A DNA stretch of 64,000 nt from Microbacterium sp. RURRCA19A (GCF_900156455.1 NZ_FTNQ01000001.1:1-64000), one strand, 5' to 3'. Counted from the stretch's first letter, positions 34,685 to 45,981 are shown. The notes: generated by a model from the letters alone, not told the origin. Made by a program: numbers and translations.

Positions 34685-34713
34685 TTGACCAACGCAGAGC
34701 GTTTACCTATCGT
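34685..34713 (+). promoter_or_regulatory. Sigma-70-type promoter of the second binding-protein gene
   Basis: TTGACC at 34685-34690 and TATCGT at 34708-34713 are separated by 17 bases. The leader to the GTG at 34782 is about 62 bases and holds AGGAGG close to the start. This is the clearest -35/-10 pair in the window and fits a strongly expressed lipoprotein. Confidence 0.7.
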
Positions 34714-34781
34714 TTCCGTATCCACGGCCCCCCGCTGTCCCGGCAGTTCGGGGTGCCGTCAAACCTTGCACAGGAGGCAAA

Positions 34782-36575
34782 GTGTCTGAAAAGACTCGGC
34801 GCACGCGCGCCCTGGCGGCGGGAGCAGGTGTCGCCGTTGCGGCGCTCGCGCTCGCCGGCTGCACCACCACCGCCACGCCCGACGCGGGCGCGAGCAGCGG
34901 TGGCACCATCACCATCGCCACGACCAACGCGTTCACCTCGTTCAACGGCGACACCCCCGAGGCGAACCTGGACACCAACGGCATGGTGGGCTACCTCACC
35001 GGTGTCAGCGGCGGCCTCGGTCTCGGCGGCTTCCAGCGCCTCGACAAGGACTTCAGCGTCCTCGACAACACCGACTTCGGTACCTACGAGAAGGTCTCCG
35101 ACGACCCGCTCACGGTGAAGTACACGATCAACGAGGGCCTCACCTGGTCCGACGGCGAGCCCATCAACGCCGACGACATGCTCGTCAACTGGGCCATCAA
35201 CTCGGGCTACTACGACGACGCCAAGCTCGACCCCGCCTCGGGCGAGGTCACCAACGGCGGCACCCAGTACTTCACGCTCGCCGGCTCCACCGCGGGCCTG
35301 GACACCACGGCGTTCCCGACGATCAGCGACGACAACATGTCGATGACCCTCGTCTACTCGAAGCCCTTCGTGGACTACGAGCTCGTCAACCCCATCGGCA
35401 AGCCCGCCCACGTGCTCGCCGAGAAGGCCGGCGTCTCCGAGGCCGACTTCATCCAGCTCCTGAAGGACACCCCCAAGGGCAACCCCGACGCCCCCGTCGC
35501 CCCCAACGCGACGCTGAAGGCCGCGGCGGACTTCTGGAACACGGGCTACGACGTCACGGCCATGCCGACCGACCAGAGCCTCCTCGTCGCGAGCGGTCCG
35601 TTCATCGTGACCGACTTCACCCCCGAGCAGAGCATCACGCTGGGGAAGAACCCCAACTACAAGGGCAGCATGTCGCCCAAGTACGACCAGCTGATCATCC
35701 GCTTCATCGGTGACGCCAACGCGCAGGTCACGGCCCTCCAGAACGGCGAGGTCCAGGCCATCCAGCCGCAGGCCTCCGCCGACACGCTGACGGCGCTCGA
35801 GAACGCCAACGCGAAGGTCCACTCCGGCAGCCAGCTCGCCTACGACCACGTCGACCTGAGCTTCGGCGGCGTGTTCGCCGACGCGAACGTCCGCGAGGCG
35901 TTCCTCAAGACGATCCCGCGTCAGCAGATCCTCGACTCGATCGTCAAGCCGGTCAACCCGGACGCCGAGGTGCTGAACTCGCAGATCTTCCTGCCGACCG
36001 ACGGTGACCAGTACACCACCGCCGTCGCGGCCAGCGGCTACGACAAGTTCACCGAGCCGGACATCGAGGGCGCGAAGGCACTGCTCGCCGGTGCGACCCC
36101 GACGGTCCGCATCCTCTACAACACCAACAACCCCAACCGTGTCGACAGCTTCCGCGCCATCCAGCAGTCGGCGCAGCAGGCCGGATTCAACATCGTGGAC
36201 GCCGGCTCGCCCGACTGGAGCTCGCTCCTGGGCAGCGGCAGCTACGACGTCTCCATCTTCGGATGGGTCTCGCCCGGTGCCGGTAACGCGGCCCTCCCGC
36301 AGATCTTCAAGAGCGGCGGCGGCGGAAACTACAACAACTACAGCAACGCGACCGTCGACACCCTCGTCGACGAGAGCCAGGTCTCGCTCGACCCGGCCGA
36401 GCTCGCCGACATCAAGGTGAAGATCGACGCAGAGACGGCGAAGGACTTCTACGGTCTGCCGCTGTTCCAGTCGCCCGGTCTCTTCGCTGACAACGGGTCC
36501 ATCACGGGCGTCGACTACTTCGGCGGCCAGACGGGCATCGTGTGGAACGCGCAGGAGTGGACGCTGGCGGGTTGA
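34782..36575 (+). CDS. Peptide ABC transporter substrate-binding lipoprotein (SBP family 5), main copy
   Basis: The 597-residue lipoprotein has the signal ALALAGC with the lipidated Cys27 and a full-length DppA/OppA-type body. It captures peptides outside the membrane and delivers them to the permeases encoded next. The GTG start is preceded by CAGGAGGCAAA. Codon choice is almost purely C/G in third position, and the gene contains none of the GGATGCC words frequent around it, both suggesting high expression. A hairpin at 36593-36628 follows and should lower transcription into the permease genes. Confidence 0.93.
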   Translation: MSEKTRRTRALAAGAGVAVAALALAGCTTTATPDAGASSGGTITIATTNAFTSFNGDTPEANLDTNGMVGYLTGVSGGLGLGGFQRLDKDFSVLDNTDFGTYEKVSDDPLTVKYTINEGLTWSDGEPINADDMLVNWAINSGYYDDAKLDPASGEVTNGGTQYFTLAGSTAGLDTTAFPTISDDNMSMTLVYSKPFVDYELVNPIGKPAHVLAEKAGVSEADFIQLLKDTPKGNPDAPVAPNATLKAAADFWNTGYDVTAMPTDQSLLVASGPFIVTDFTPEQSITLGKNPNYKGSMSPKYDQLIIRFIGDANAQVTALQNGEVQAIQPQASADTLTALENANAKVHSGSQLAYDHVDLSFGGVFADANVREAFLKTIPRQQILDSIVKPVNPDAEVLNSQIFLPTDGDQYTTAVAASGYDKFTEPDIEGAKALLAGATPTVRILYNTNNPNRVDSFRAIQQSAQQAGFNIVDAGSPDWSSLLGSGSYDVSIFGWVSPGAGNAALPQIFKSGGGGNYNNYSNATVDTLVDESQVSLDPAELADIKVKIDAETAKDFYGLPLFQSPGLFADNGSITGVDYFGGQTGIVWNAQEWTLAG

Positions 36576-36592
36576 TGACCCGCTGATCCCTC

Positions 36593-36628
36593 GTGAGGCG
36601 CCGGAGTCGCTCGGCTCCGGCGCCTCAC
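36593..36628 (+). terminator. Attenuating hairpin inside the peptide transport operon
   Basis: GTGAGGCGCCGGAG at 36593-36606 is perfectly complementary to 36615-36628 around an eight-base loop, followed by TTCGTC. It lies 18 bases after the binding-protein stop and 101 bases before the first permease, so it probably makes the binding protein more abundant than the channel. Confidence 0.7.
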
Positions 36629-36728
36629 TTCGTCTGCGCGCGGTGCGCCCCACCCCCGCGCACGCGCGACTATCCTTTCCTGGGCGCCTACAGGCGTCCG
36701 TCACCCGATCGAAAGAAGTCCTCCCGCG

Positions 36729-38273
36729 ATGGTCGGATTCATCCTCAGGCGCATCGCCGTCTCGATCCTGGTCCTCCTGGCTGCGTCGTTCATCATGTAC
36801 GTGCTGGCCGCCAACTCCGGCGACCCCCTGCAGGACCTGCGCGACAGCTCCGCCGCCAACCGCGATCAGCTCATCGCCGCGCGTGTCGCGGCCCTCGACC
36901 TGAACGTCCCCGTTCCCCTGCGTTACTTCCTCTGGCTCGGAGGCGCCGCCGGCTGCCTCATCCCGTTCGCCGGTACGTGCAACCTCGGTCTCACGATCTC
37001 GAACGCCGCCGTCCTCGACATCCTTCCGACCGCGATCGGGTCGACCCTCCAGCTCGTCACAGCGTCGTTCGTGCTGGCCATCGTCCTGGGCATCGTGGTC
37101 GGTGTCGTCTCCGCTCTGCGTCAGTACAGCGGATTCGACTTCGGGATCACCCTGCTGAGCTTCTTCCTCTTCTCGCTCCCGTCGTTCCTCGTCGCCGTGC
37201 TCCTGAAGGAGTTCCTGGCACTGGGCTTCAACAACTTCCTGGAGTCCACGACCGCCATCCCGGTCTGGCTCATCGTCGTGCTGGGCGTGGTCATGGCCGT
37301 CGTCTGGCAGGCCATGATCGGGGGAGACGCCCGTCGGCGGCTCATCGTCGCGGGTTCCGCGGGCCTCGCGACCGTCGCCCTGCTGGTGTACTTCAACCTG
37401 ACCGACTGGTTCCGCAACCCGGGCCTCGGCCCGGTCGGCCTCCTACTGCTGATCGCCGGCATCGTCGTGATCACGACCGCGCTGATCGCGGGTCTGCAGA
37501 ACCGCCGGGCGCTCGTCGTCGCGGCCCTCAACGGTGCGATCGCCTACGTCTGCTACTTCGCCCTGCAGGGCCTGTTCGACATCTCGACCTTCGCGACGAT
37601 CATCATCCTGGGCGTCGTCGCGGTGGCCGTCGGGCTCGTCTCGGGCTACGTCCTCGGTGCTCCGGACCGCGGCATGGTCGCGCGTATCGGCGCTCTCGTG
37701 GCGTTCCTCTCCGGCGCGCTCGTCGTGCTGGACCGCTACATGCAGTCGTGGCCGCAGTACGTCAACAACCCGCGCATCAACGGCCGGCCGATCGCCACCG
37801 TGGGCGCGGCCACCCCGGGATTCAGCGGTGACATGTGGATCACCGGCATCGACACGTTCACTCACCTGTTGCTGCCGACGATCTCCCTGCTGCTGATCTC
37901 GTTCGCCGGGTACACGCGCTACGCGCGTGCCGGGATGCTCGAGGTGATGAACCAGGACTACATCCGCACGGCACGGGCCAAGGGCCTGCCCGAGCGGACC
38001 GTCATCCTGCGCCACGGCCTCCGGAACATGCTGATCCCGATCGTGACCCTCGTCGCGACCGATGTCGGCGCGCTCCTGGGTGGCGCCGTCATCACCGAGC
38101 GGGTCTTCGCGATCTCGGGCATGGGGGCGTTGTTCGTCACGTCGATCCAGCGCGTGGACGTGAACCCCGTGATGGGCTACTTCCTCGTCATCGCCATCAC
38201 GGCGATCGTCTTCAACTTCCTGGCCGATCTCGCCTACGCCACGCTCGACCCCCGCGTGCGAGTGGTCGCATGA
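36729..38273 (+). CDS. Peptide ABC transporter permease, DppB type, with a large membrane insertion
   Basis: The 514-residue protein begins like DppB (MVGFILRRIAVSILVLLAAS) and ends with a normal permease domain. The EAA-type loop is NQDYIRTARAKGLPERTVIL, and GGAVITERVFAISGMG follows. Typical DppB proteins have about 310-340 residues. Here roughly 170 extra residues, with five or six added hydrophobic segments, sit between about 165 and 340. Similar long DppB-like permeases occur in other Actinobacteria, as I recall. The ATG follows GAAAGAAG. It partners with the permease at 38305. Confidence 0.92.
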   Translation: MVGFILRRIAVSILVLLAASFIMYVLAANSGDPLQDLRDSSAANRDQLIAARVAALDLNVPVPLRYFLWLGGAAGCLIPFAGTCNLGLTISNAAVLDILPTAIGSTLQLVTASFVLAIVLGIVVGVVSALRQYSGFDFGITLLSFFLFSLPSFLVAVLLKEFLALGFNNFLESTTAIPVWLIVVLGVVMAVVWQAMIGGDARRRLIVAGSAGLATVALLVYFNLTDWFRNPGLGPVGLLLLIAGIVVITTALIAGLQNRRALVVAALNGAIAYVCYFALQGLFDISTFATIIILGVVAVAVGLVSGYVLGAPDRGMVARIGALVAFLSGALVVLDRYMQSWPQYVNNPRINGRPIATVGAATPGFSGDMWITGIDTFTHLLLPTISLLLISFAGYTRYARAGMLEVMNQDYIRTARAKGLPERTVILRHGLRNMLIPIVTLVATDVGALLGGAVITERVFAISGMGALFVTSIQRVDVNPVMGYFLVIAITAIVFNFLADLAYATLDPRVRVVA

Positions 38274-38304
38274 TCGCCGCCGTCCGAACCCCGGAGGTCT
38301 CCCG

Positions 38305-39354
38305 ATGACCCAGATGCTCCCCGAGCCCGCCCACGTCGACGCGCCGCCGCCATCCGACGAGCGCCACACCGTCGGCGTCAGCCAGGGACGCCTCATCCTG
38401 CGGCGTTTCCTCTCGAACAAGGTCGCCGTCGTCTCCGGCATCCTGTTCGTGCTCCTCGCGATCTTCTCGATCTCGGCGATCGGCCTCGGGCCCATCCCCG
38501 GCTGGTGGAAGCACGACTACACCTCGCTCAACCCGCAGAACGACGGCGGAGCGCCGACGCTCACGCTGTGGCCGTTCTCGTTCGGCGAGCACCCGTTCGG
38601 TCAGGATCGCATCGGCATCGACTATTTCGCGATGACGATGCGCGGCATCCAGAACTCGATCCTGGTGATGATCATCATCAGCGTCGTGGGAACCGCCGTC
38701 GGCACCGTCATCGGCGCCCTCGCCGGCTACTACCGCGGGTGGATCGACGCGGTCCTGATGCGCATCACGGACGTGTTCATCGTCATCCCGATCATCGTGA
38801 TCGGCGCCGTCGTCGGTCGTGCGACCGGTGGTCTCGGCGTGATCCCGCTGGCGTTCTTCCTCGCCATGGTGTCGTGGACGACGATCGCCCGCCTCGTGAG
38901 AGCGGAGTTCCTGTCGCTGCGCGAGCGCGAGTTCGTCGAGGCCGCCCGTGTGGCCGGGGCCAGCGACGCCCGCATCATCTTCAAGCACATCCTGCCGAAC
39001 GCCATCGGCGTGGTCATCGTGGCGGCGACGCTGCTGGCCGCCTCCGCCATCCTCCTCGAGACGGCGCTGAGCTACCTGCAGCTCGGCGTGCGCCCGCCGG
39101 ACGTGTCGCTCGGCCTGATCATCTCCGACAACCAGTCGGCGTTCCAGACGCGGCCGTGGCTGTTCTGGTGGCCGGCCGTGTTCATCGTGCTGCTCGCTGT
39201 CTTGGTGAACTTCGTCGGCGACGGCCTGCGTGACGCGTTCGATCCTCGCCAGAAGCGGTTCTCGCTGCGCCGCACGAAGGAGCAGGCCGCCCCGTCGACC
39301 ACCGCTCCCGCCAGCGTCGAGGGACGCACGCACCCGGAGACGCCCTCGTCATGA
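38305..39354 (+). CDS. Peptide ABC transporter permease, DppC type
   Basis: The 349-residue protein has the N-terminal OppC/DppC extension with one helix, then a binding-protein-dependent transport domain. Its EAA loop (REREFVEAARVAGASDARII) docks the ATPase, and the following LETALSYLQLGVRPPDVSLG is a hallmark of DppC. The ATG is preceded by CCGGAGGTC. It forms the channel together with the preceding permease. Confidence 0.93.
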   Translation: MTQMLPEPAHVDAPPPSDERHTVGVSQGRLILRRFLSNKVAVVSGILFVLLAIFSISAIGLGPIPGWWKHDYTSLNPQNDGGAPTLTLWPFSFGEHPFGQDRIGIDYFAMTMRGIQNSILVMIIISVVGTAVGTVIGALAGYYRGWIDAVLMRITDVFIVIPIIVIGAVVGRATGGLGVIPLAFFLAMVSWTTIARLVRAEFLSLREREFVEAARVAGASDARIIFKHILPNAIGVVIVAATLLAASAILLETALSYLQLGVRPPDVSLGLIISDNQSAFQTRPWLFWWPAVFIVLLAVLVNFVGDGLRDAFDPRQKRFSLRRTKEQAAPSTTAPASVEGRTHPETPSS

Positions 39355-39374
39355 CGACGGGCATCCTCGCGATG

Positions 39375-39977
39375 TCAGCCCAGGACGATCGCCAGCACGA
39401 CGCCGGCCGCCCCCGCGGCCAGCAGCAGCAGGTTGTCGACTCGCGGGCGGACACGCACGGGAACCGTCTCGGCGATGCCGGCCTCGACACGGCCGGCATC
39501 GCGCAGGGCGTGCCAGCGGTCGCGCACCAGCGCCGCCGCCCGGCCGGAGTCGGTCGTGGGCAGCTCTCCCGGACGCGTGCCGGGGGCGGTCACGCCCTCG
39601 CTCCGGCGGTGCGCCCGCGCGGCGCGCAGCGAGCCGGTGGCACCGGGCGCGGGTGCGGCGGTCACGCCGATGCGTCGGCCCGGCGTGTGCAGCTGGAGCG
39701 AGTAGCGCGTGTCGACGTGGATGAGTGCGGCCCACGGCACCTCGTACGCGAGCGCGATGTTGTCGACCCGGACGCCGTCGTCGTCGACGCTGACCGCGGG
39801 CGACCACAGGATGCCGTAGACCAGCGCTGCGCAACCGAGCGCGCCGACGATGACCAGGACGGGCGACACGGTCGCCGCGGGAACGGCCAGCAGGCCGATC
39901 GCGGCCACGGCGATCAACGCCCACAGGATGCCGCACAGGATGCGGGTGAACGTCGAACGGAACGTCTGGCGTGGCAT
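39375..39977 (-). CDS. Small membrane protein with a PH-like (bPH) domain
   Basis: The 200-residue protein has two N-terminal membrane helices (about 12-55). A short beta-rich region resembling bacterial PH domains follows (SPAVSVDDDGVRVDNIALAY then EVPWAALIHVDTRYSL), then a basic Ala/Gly linker, and a C-terminal hydrophobic helix. The function is unknown; proteins of this kind may respond to envelope stress. It is encoded against the flow of the peptide transport operon, between permease and ATPase. Confidence 0.75.
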   Translation of the reverse strand: MPRQTFRSTFTRILCGILWALIAVAAIGLLAVPAATVSPVLVIVGALGCAALVYGILWSPAVSVDDDGVRVDNIALAYEVPWAALIHVDTRYSLQLHTPGRRIGVTAAPAPGATGSLRAARAHRRSEGVTAPGTRPGELPTTDSGRAAALVRDRWHALRDAGRVEAGIAETVPVRVRPRVDNLLLLAAGAAGVVLAIVLG

Positions 39978-40039
39978 CCCCCGATTCTTTCATTCCCCGA
40001 TCACTCACTCCCGCTGTGCGGGACGGAGAGGACAGCCTC

Positions 40040-41794
40040 ATGAGCACGACCGAGAACACGGGCGTTCCTGCGCTCGAGATGACCGACGTCAGCGTCGACT
40101 TCGCGGTGGACGATGTCTGGGTCCCCGCGGCGAAGAACCTCACCTACTCCATCGCCCGTGGTCAGGTCGTCGCCGTCGTCGGCGAGTCCGGGTCGGGCAA
40201 GAGCGTGAGCTCGATGGCGGTGCTCGATCTTCTGCCGCGGAACAGCCGCGTGCGCGGAAGCATCAAGGTCAACGGCCGCGAGGTCACCACGCTCAGCACG
40301 AACCAGATGCGGCAGCTGCGTGGCCCCGAGGTCGCGGCGATCTTCCAGGAGCCGATGACGGCGCTGAACCCGGTGCTGACGGTGGGATCGCAGATCATCG
40401 AGGCGCTGCGCGCGCACACGACGATGGCGCCGTCCGAGGCGAAGTCGCGGGCGCTGGAGCTGTTGGACATGGTCGGGCTGCCCGACCCGCAGAAGGCGTT
40501 CGCGTCGTACCCCCACCAGCTGTCGGGCGGTCAGCGCCAGCGCGCGATGATCGCGCAGTCGATCAGCCTGGAGCCCGCGCTCCTCATCGCCGACGAGCCG
40601 ACCACGGCCCTCGACGTCACGGTGCAGGCCGAGATCCTCGACCTGATCCGCGACCTCCGCGACCGCCTCGACTCCGCCGTGCTGCTGATCACGCACGACA
40701 TGGGTGTCGTGGCGGACCTCGCCGACTGGATCGTCGTGATGAAGGCGGGCGAGGTCGTCGAGCAGGGTCCCGCCGCGCGGGTGCTCGGCGATCCGCAGGA
40801 CGCCTACACGAAGGAGCTGCTGGCATCCGTCCCCCGTCTGGGCGAGACGCTCGAGGGAGAGGCCACCGTCGACGTCGTCGAGTCGCTGGCCGCGGCCGTG
40901 GCGAGCGGACCGGCCCGTACCGAGACGCTCCGTCTGGCCGCCGAGGCGCCGGAGATCGCACATCCCGTGCTCTCGCTCGAGAACGTGTCGATCGAGTACG
41001 GCAAGAAGGGCCGGGTCGCCGCTTTCCGTGCCGTCGACGACGTCACGCTCGGCATCGCCGAGGGCGAGATCGTGGGCCTGGTCGGCGAGTCCGGTTCGGG
41101 CAAGTCGACCATCGGTCGCGCGGCGATCGGGCTCCAGCCGATCGCCGACGGGCGTCTGATCGTCGACGGCGTCGACATCTCCAGCGGCTCCCGCAAGCTC
41201 ATCAAGTCGCTCCGCCGCCGCGTCGGCATCGTGTTCCAGGACCCGTCGTCGTCGCTGAACCCGCGCCTGCCCATCGGCGAGTCGATCGGGGAGCCGCTCT
41301 TCCTCGCGGGCGAGGCGAAGGGCGCGGCCCTCGACGCCCGCGTCGAGAAGCTCCTCGACGAGGTGCGCCTCCCGCGCAGCTACCGCAACCGCTACCCGCA
41401 CGAGCTCTCCGGCGGTCAGAAGCAGCGTGTCGGCATCGCGCGCGCGCTCTCGCTCCAGCCGCGTCTGCTCGTCGCCGACGAGCCCACGAGCGCACTGGAC
41501 GTGTCGGTGCAGGCGCGCGTGCTCGAGCTGCTCAGCGAGTTGCAGCAGGAGCACCGGTTCGCCTGCCTGTTCATCAGCCACGACCTGGCCGTGGTGGATG
41601 CCATGGCGGACCGCATCGTCGTCCTCAACCGCGGCAAGATCGCCGAGCAGGGCACGCGGGATCAGATCCTGCGCGCTCCGAAGGAGCCGTACACGCAGCG
41701 CCTCATCGCGGCCATCCCGGTGCCCGATGTCGAGGTGCAGGCGGCCCGTCGCGAGCTGCGGCACGAGCTGCTGAAGAACACCCCGGCGTCCTGA
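40040..41794 (+). CDS. Peptide ABC transporter, double ATPase (DppD-DppF fusion)
   Basis: The 584-residue protein holds two complete ATPase domains. The first has Walker A GESGSGKSV near residue 45, signature LSGGQRQR and Walker B LLIADEPTT. The second has GESGSGKST near 350, LSGGQKQR and LLVADEPTSALD. Both keep the oligopeptide-type C-terminal extension that ends in the (KE)PYT(Q/K)xLxAxxP motif. Both sites look catalytic. It should power the permeases at 36729 and 38305, although a minus-strand gene lies between. The ATG at 40040 follows GGAGAGGAC and was preferred to an upstream frame opening. Confidence 0.93.
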   Translation: MSTTENTGVPALEMTDVSVDFAVDDVWVPAAKNLTYSIARGQVVAVVGESGSGKSVSSMAVLDLLPRNSRVRGSIKVNGREVTTLSTNQMRQLRGPEVAAIFQEPMTALNPVLTVGSQIIEALRAHTTMAPSEAKSRALELLDMVGLPDPQKAFASYPHQLSGGQRQRAMIAQSISLEPALLIADEPTTALDVTVQAEILDLIRDLRDRLDSAVLLITHDMGVVADLADWIVVMKAGEVVEQGPAARVLGDPQDAYTKELLASVPRLGETLEGEATVDVVESLAAAVASGPARTETLRLAAEAPEIAHPVLSLENVSIEYGKKGRVAAFRAVDDVTLGIAEGEIVGLVGESGSGKSTIGRAAIGLQPIADGRLIVDGVDISSGSRKLIKSLRRRVGIVFQDPSSSLNPRLPIGESIGEPLFLAGEAKGAALDARVEKLLDEVRLPRSYRNRYPHELSGGQKQRVGIARALSLQPRLLVADEPTSALDVSVQARVLELLSELQQEHRFACLFISHDLAVVDAMADRIVVLNRGKIAEQGTRDQILRAPKEPYTQRLIAAIPVPDVEVQAARRELRHELLKNTPAS

Positions 41795-41806
41795 CCCGGC
41801 GTCTCG

Positions 41807-41838
41807 AGGGGCGGCATTCCTGAGGGGATGCCGCCCCT
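41807..41838 (+). terminator. Rho-independent terminator of the peptide transport operon
   Basis: AGGGGCGGCAT at 41807-41817 pairs perfectly with ATGCCGCCCCT at 41828-41838 around a ten-base loop and is followed by TT. Confidence 0.85.
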
Positions 41839-41874
41839 TTCGCGTCCACTGCCGGGAGTTCGGCGGGCGCCCGG

Positions 41875-41908
41875 TAGACTGGGGTGGCCCGATTCCGGGC
41901 GCCACCCC
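41875..41908 (+). promoter_or_regulatory. typA promoter -10 box and leader hairpin
   Basis: TAGACT at 41875-41880 is a good -10 box. The expected transcript starts near 41887, inside a hairpin in which GGGGTGGC (41881-41888) pairs with GCCACCCC (41901-41908) around an inner CCG/CGG stem. The DNA palindrome may bind a regulator, or the RNA may retain part of it. The typA ATG is 22 bases further on, with CTGGAGA before it. Confidence 0.45.
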
Positions 41909-41929
41909 GAATTTTCCTGGAGACCCTCC

Positions 41930-43842
<1,913 letters not shown>

Positions 43843-43843
<1 letters not shown>

Positions 43844-44568
43844 TGCTCGAGCTGGCCGGCGCCACGTCCGATGAAGTCCGCGACTTCGTGGCGTCCGGCC
43901 GGCGCCTCGCCGTCGTCGCGATCGGCGCGCTCGAGGCGCACGGCGCGCACCTGCCGCTGAGCACCGACACGGTCGTCGCGGAGCGGGTGGCGCGCGAGCT
44001 CGCGAATCGGCACGACGGGGCGTTGCTGCCGTCCGTGGCGTACGGCGAGACGTGGGCCACCTCCGGGTGGCCGGGCACGATCTCGCTCTCGCCCGAGACG
44101 GTGCGCCTGCTCGCGATCGATCTCGCCCGCGGAGCGGTGGCCTCCGGTCTCGACCGCGTCGTCGTCGTCAACGGCGACTTCGGCAACCGACTGCCGCTCG
44201 CCGCCGCCGCGCGCGATCTCGCGGCGGAGGGCATCCGGGTCCTGGTCCTCGATCATCCGGGGCTCGCGGAGGCGGCGGATGCCGTCCGCGAGTCCGCGCC
44301 CGCCGTGCCGGGGATGCACCACGGCGAGGAGATCGAGACCTCGATGGTGCTCGCCGCCGCGCCCGACCTCGTGCACCTGGAGCGCGCGGCGCCGCAGTAT
44401 CCGGACTTTCCCGTCGATTTCGGCACGCGCCCCGTGCGGCTGCACGAGATCGGCGAGAACGCCGTGTTCGGCGATCCCCGACCGGCGACGGCCGCGAAGG
44501 GTGAGACGCTGTTCGCCGCCGTCATCGCCGCGGCGTCCGTCCAGGTGGAGCGGTTCCTCGCGGGCTGA
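43843..44568 (+). CDS. Creatininase-family amidohydrolase
   Basis: The 241-residue protein has the family's metal-binding pattern. GALEAHGAHLPLSTDT near residue 28 provides Glu, His and Asp ligands, VVNGDFGN near 107 stands where NGHGGN is usual, and MHHGEEIETSMVLA near 155 carries His and Glu. NGHGGN reading NGDFGN removes a His from the second motif. Family members hydrolyse cyclic amides (creatinine, formamidopyrimidine, mycofactocin precursor); this substrate is unknown. The start ATG shares a base with the typA stop, so the two are translated together. Confidence 0.85.
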
Positions 44569-44571
44569 GGC

Positions 44572-45981
44572 TCAGGGCGCGTAGTCCTGCACGCGCCGTC
44601 CGTGCGAGCGTTCGGTGAGGGCGGGGAGCCGCTCGGACAGTTCGTCGACGGCCGCGTCGATGTCGATCGTCAGAAGCTGCCGATCGCGCACGACGACGCG
44701 ACCGTCCACGATCACCGTCGAGACGTCGCCCTGGTGCGCGGCCAGCGCGAGCGAGTGCGCGACGTCGTGCACGGGCTGCAGGTGCGGCGCACGGAAGTCG
44801 ATGAGCACGATGTCGGCCCGGAGCCCCGGGCGCAGGGCGCCGACGCGATCGGCGAGCCCGAAGACCTCGGCGTTCTGCCGGGTCGCGAGGTCCAGGAGAT
44901 GGGCGGACGTCGCCCAGGTGGCATCCTTCGACGTGAACTTCTCGATCATGCCGAGGAGGCGCATGTTCTCGAGCACGTCGAGCGTGATGCTGCCGGCGGC
45001 GCCGTCCGTGCCGATGCCCACGTTGATGCCGGCGTCGTGGAGGAGACGCAGCGGCGTGGTCCCCTCCTGTGCGTGCAGCAGATACGTCTTGGTGCAGGAC
45101 GCGACACCGACGCGGTCGGCGTACGGCTGCAGCAGTGCGACGTCCTCGGGCACGATGCCCGCTCCGTGCGCGATGATCGCGCCGGCTTCGAGGATGCCGG
45201 TGTCGTGCAGGATGCCGATGGGCGAGCGCCCGCGCCGACCGAGGCTCGACGCCGTCTGCGTGAGGTTCTCGGCGGCGTGGATGTGGATGCGGACGCCGAG
45301 GCGCTCGGCATCCTGAGCCGTCCGACGGAGATCGTCGTCGTCGACCGTGTACGGGGCGTGGGGTCCCAGGGCCGTGGTGATGCGTCCGCCGGCCGCGCCG
45401 TTCGCGTCGCGGGCGAAGGCGGCGCTGCGCTCACGCCCGGCCGCACCCTCGGACGAGAAGAAGGTCGACGCGAGGAGCGCGCGGATGCCGGCGGCCTCGA
45501 CCTCCTCGGCGATCGTGTCCATGCCGAAGTAGTGGTCGGCGAACGAGGTGACCCCGGACAGCAGCAACTCGCCGATCGCGATGCGCGCTCCGAGGCGGAT
45601 GTCGTGGTCGGTGAGGTTGACTTCCATCGGCCACACGTGCTGGTTGAACCACTCGTCGGTCGGAACGTCGGAGGCCGCGCCGCGGAACATGACCATCGGC
45701 GTGTGCGTGTGACTGTTCAACAGGCCCGGGATGGCGACGTGGCCCGTCGCGTCGACGACCTCGGCGCGGGCGATCGCGGCCGGGTCGACGTCGTCGTCGG
45801 GGAGGATCCACGCGATGACTCCGTCCCTCACCCCGATGCTGTGCCCGGAGAACTCCTGGATGCCACCGCGGGCGGCGGTGTCGTCGCGAGGGAGGTCGGG
45901 GTAGCCGACGGACGGGCGGCGGGTCTCGGTCACGACGCGGGCGTGCCGCACGACGAGGTCGACGGGATCGGTCACGTTCAC
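44572..45981 (-). CDS. ATZ/TRZ-type amidohydrolase (MTA/SAH deaminase-like)
   Basis: The 469-residue protein has the metal-dependent hydrolase core. The HxH ligands are in LLNSHTHTPMVMFRG, a further His is in IHIHAAEN and another in IIAHGAGI, and the catalytic Asp is in GIGTDGAAGS. A composite beta domain is formed by both ends (VDATGHVAIPGLL and LRADIVLIDF). Relatives deaminate 5'-methylthioadenosine, S-adenosylhomocysteine, guanine or s-triazines. The LacI regulator precedes it with a GTGA overlap, and the BMP-type transporter is divergent, so a purine or nucleoside substrate is likely; this is inference. Confidence 0.88.
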   Translation of the reverse strand: MNVTDPVDLVVRHARVVTETRRPSVGYPDLPRDDTAARGGIQEFSGHSIGVRDGVIAWILPDDDVDPAAIARAEVVDATGHVAIPGLLNSHTHTPMVMFRGAASDVPTDEWFNQHVWPMEVNLTDHDIRLGARIAIGELLLSGVTSFADHYFGMDTIAEEVEAAGIRALLASTFFSSEGAAGRERSAAFARDANGAAGGRITTALGPHAPYTVDDDDLRRTAQDAERLGVRIHIHAAENLTQTASSLGRRGRSPIGILHDTGILEAGAIIAHGAGIVPEDVALLQPYADRVGVASCTKTYLLHAQEGTTPLRLLHDAGINVGIGTDGAAGSITLDVLENMRLLGMIEKFTSKDATWATSAHLLDLATRQNAEVFGLADRVGALRPGLRADIVLIDFRAPHLQPVHDVAHSLALAAHQGDVSTVIVDGRVVVRDRQLLTIDIDAAVDELSERLPALTERSHGRRVQDYAP

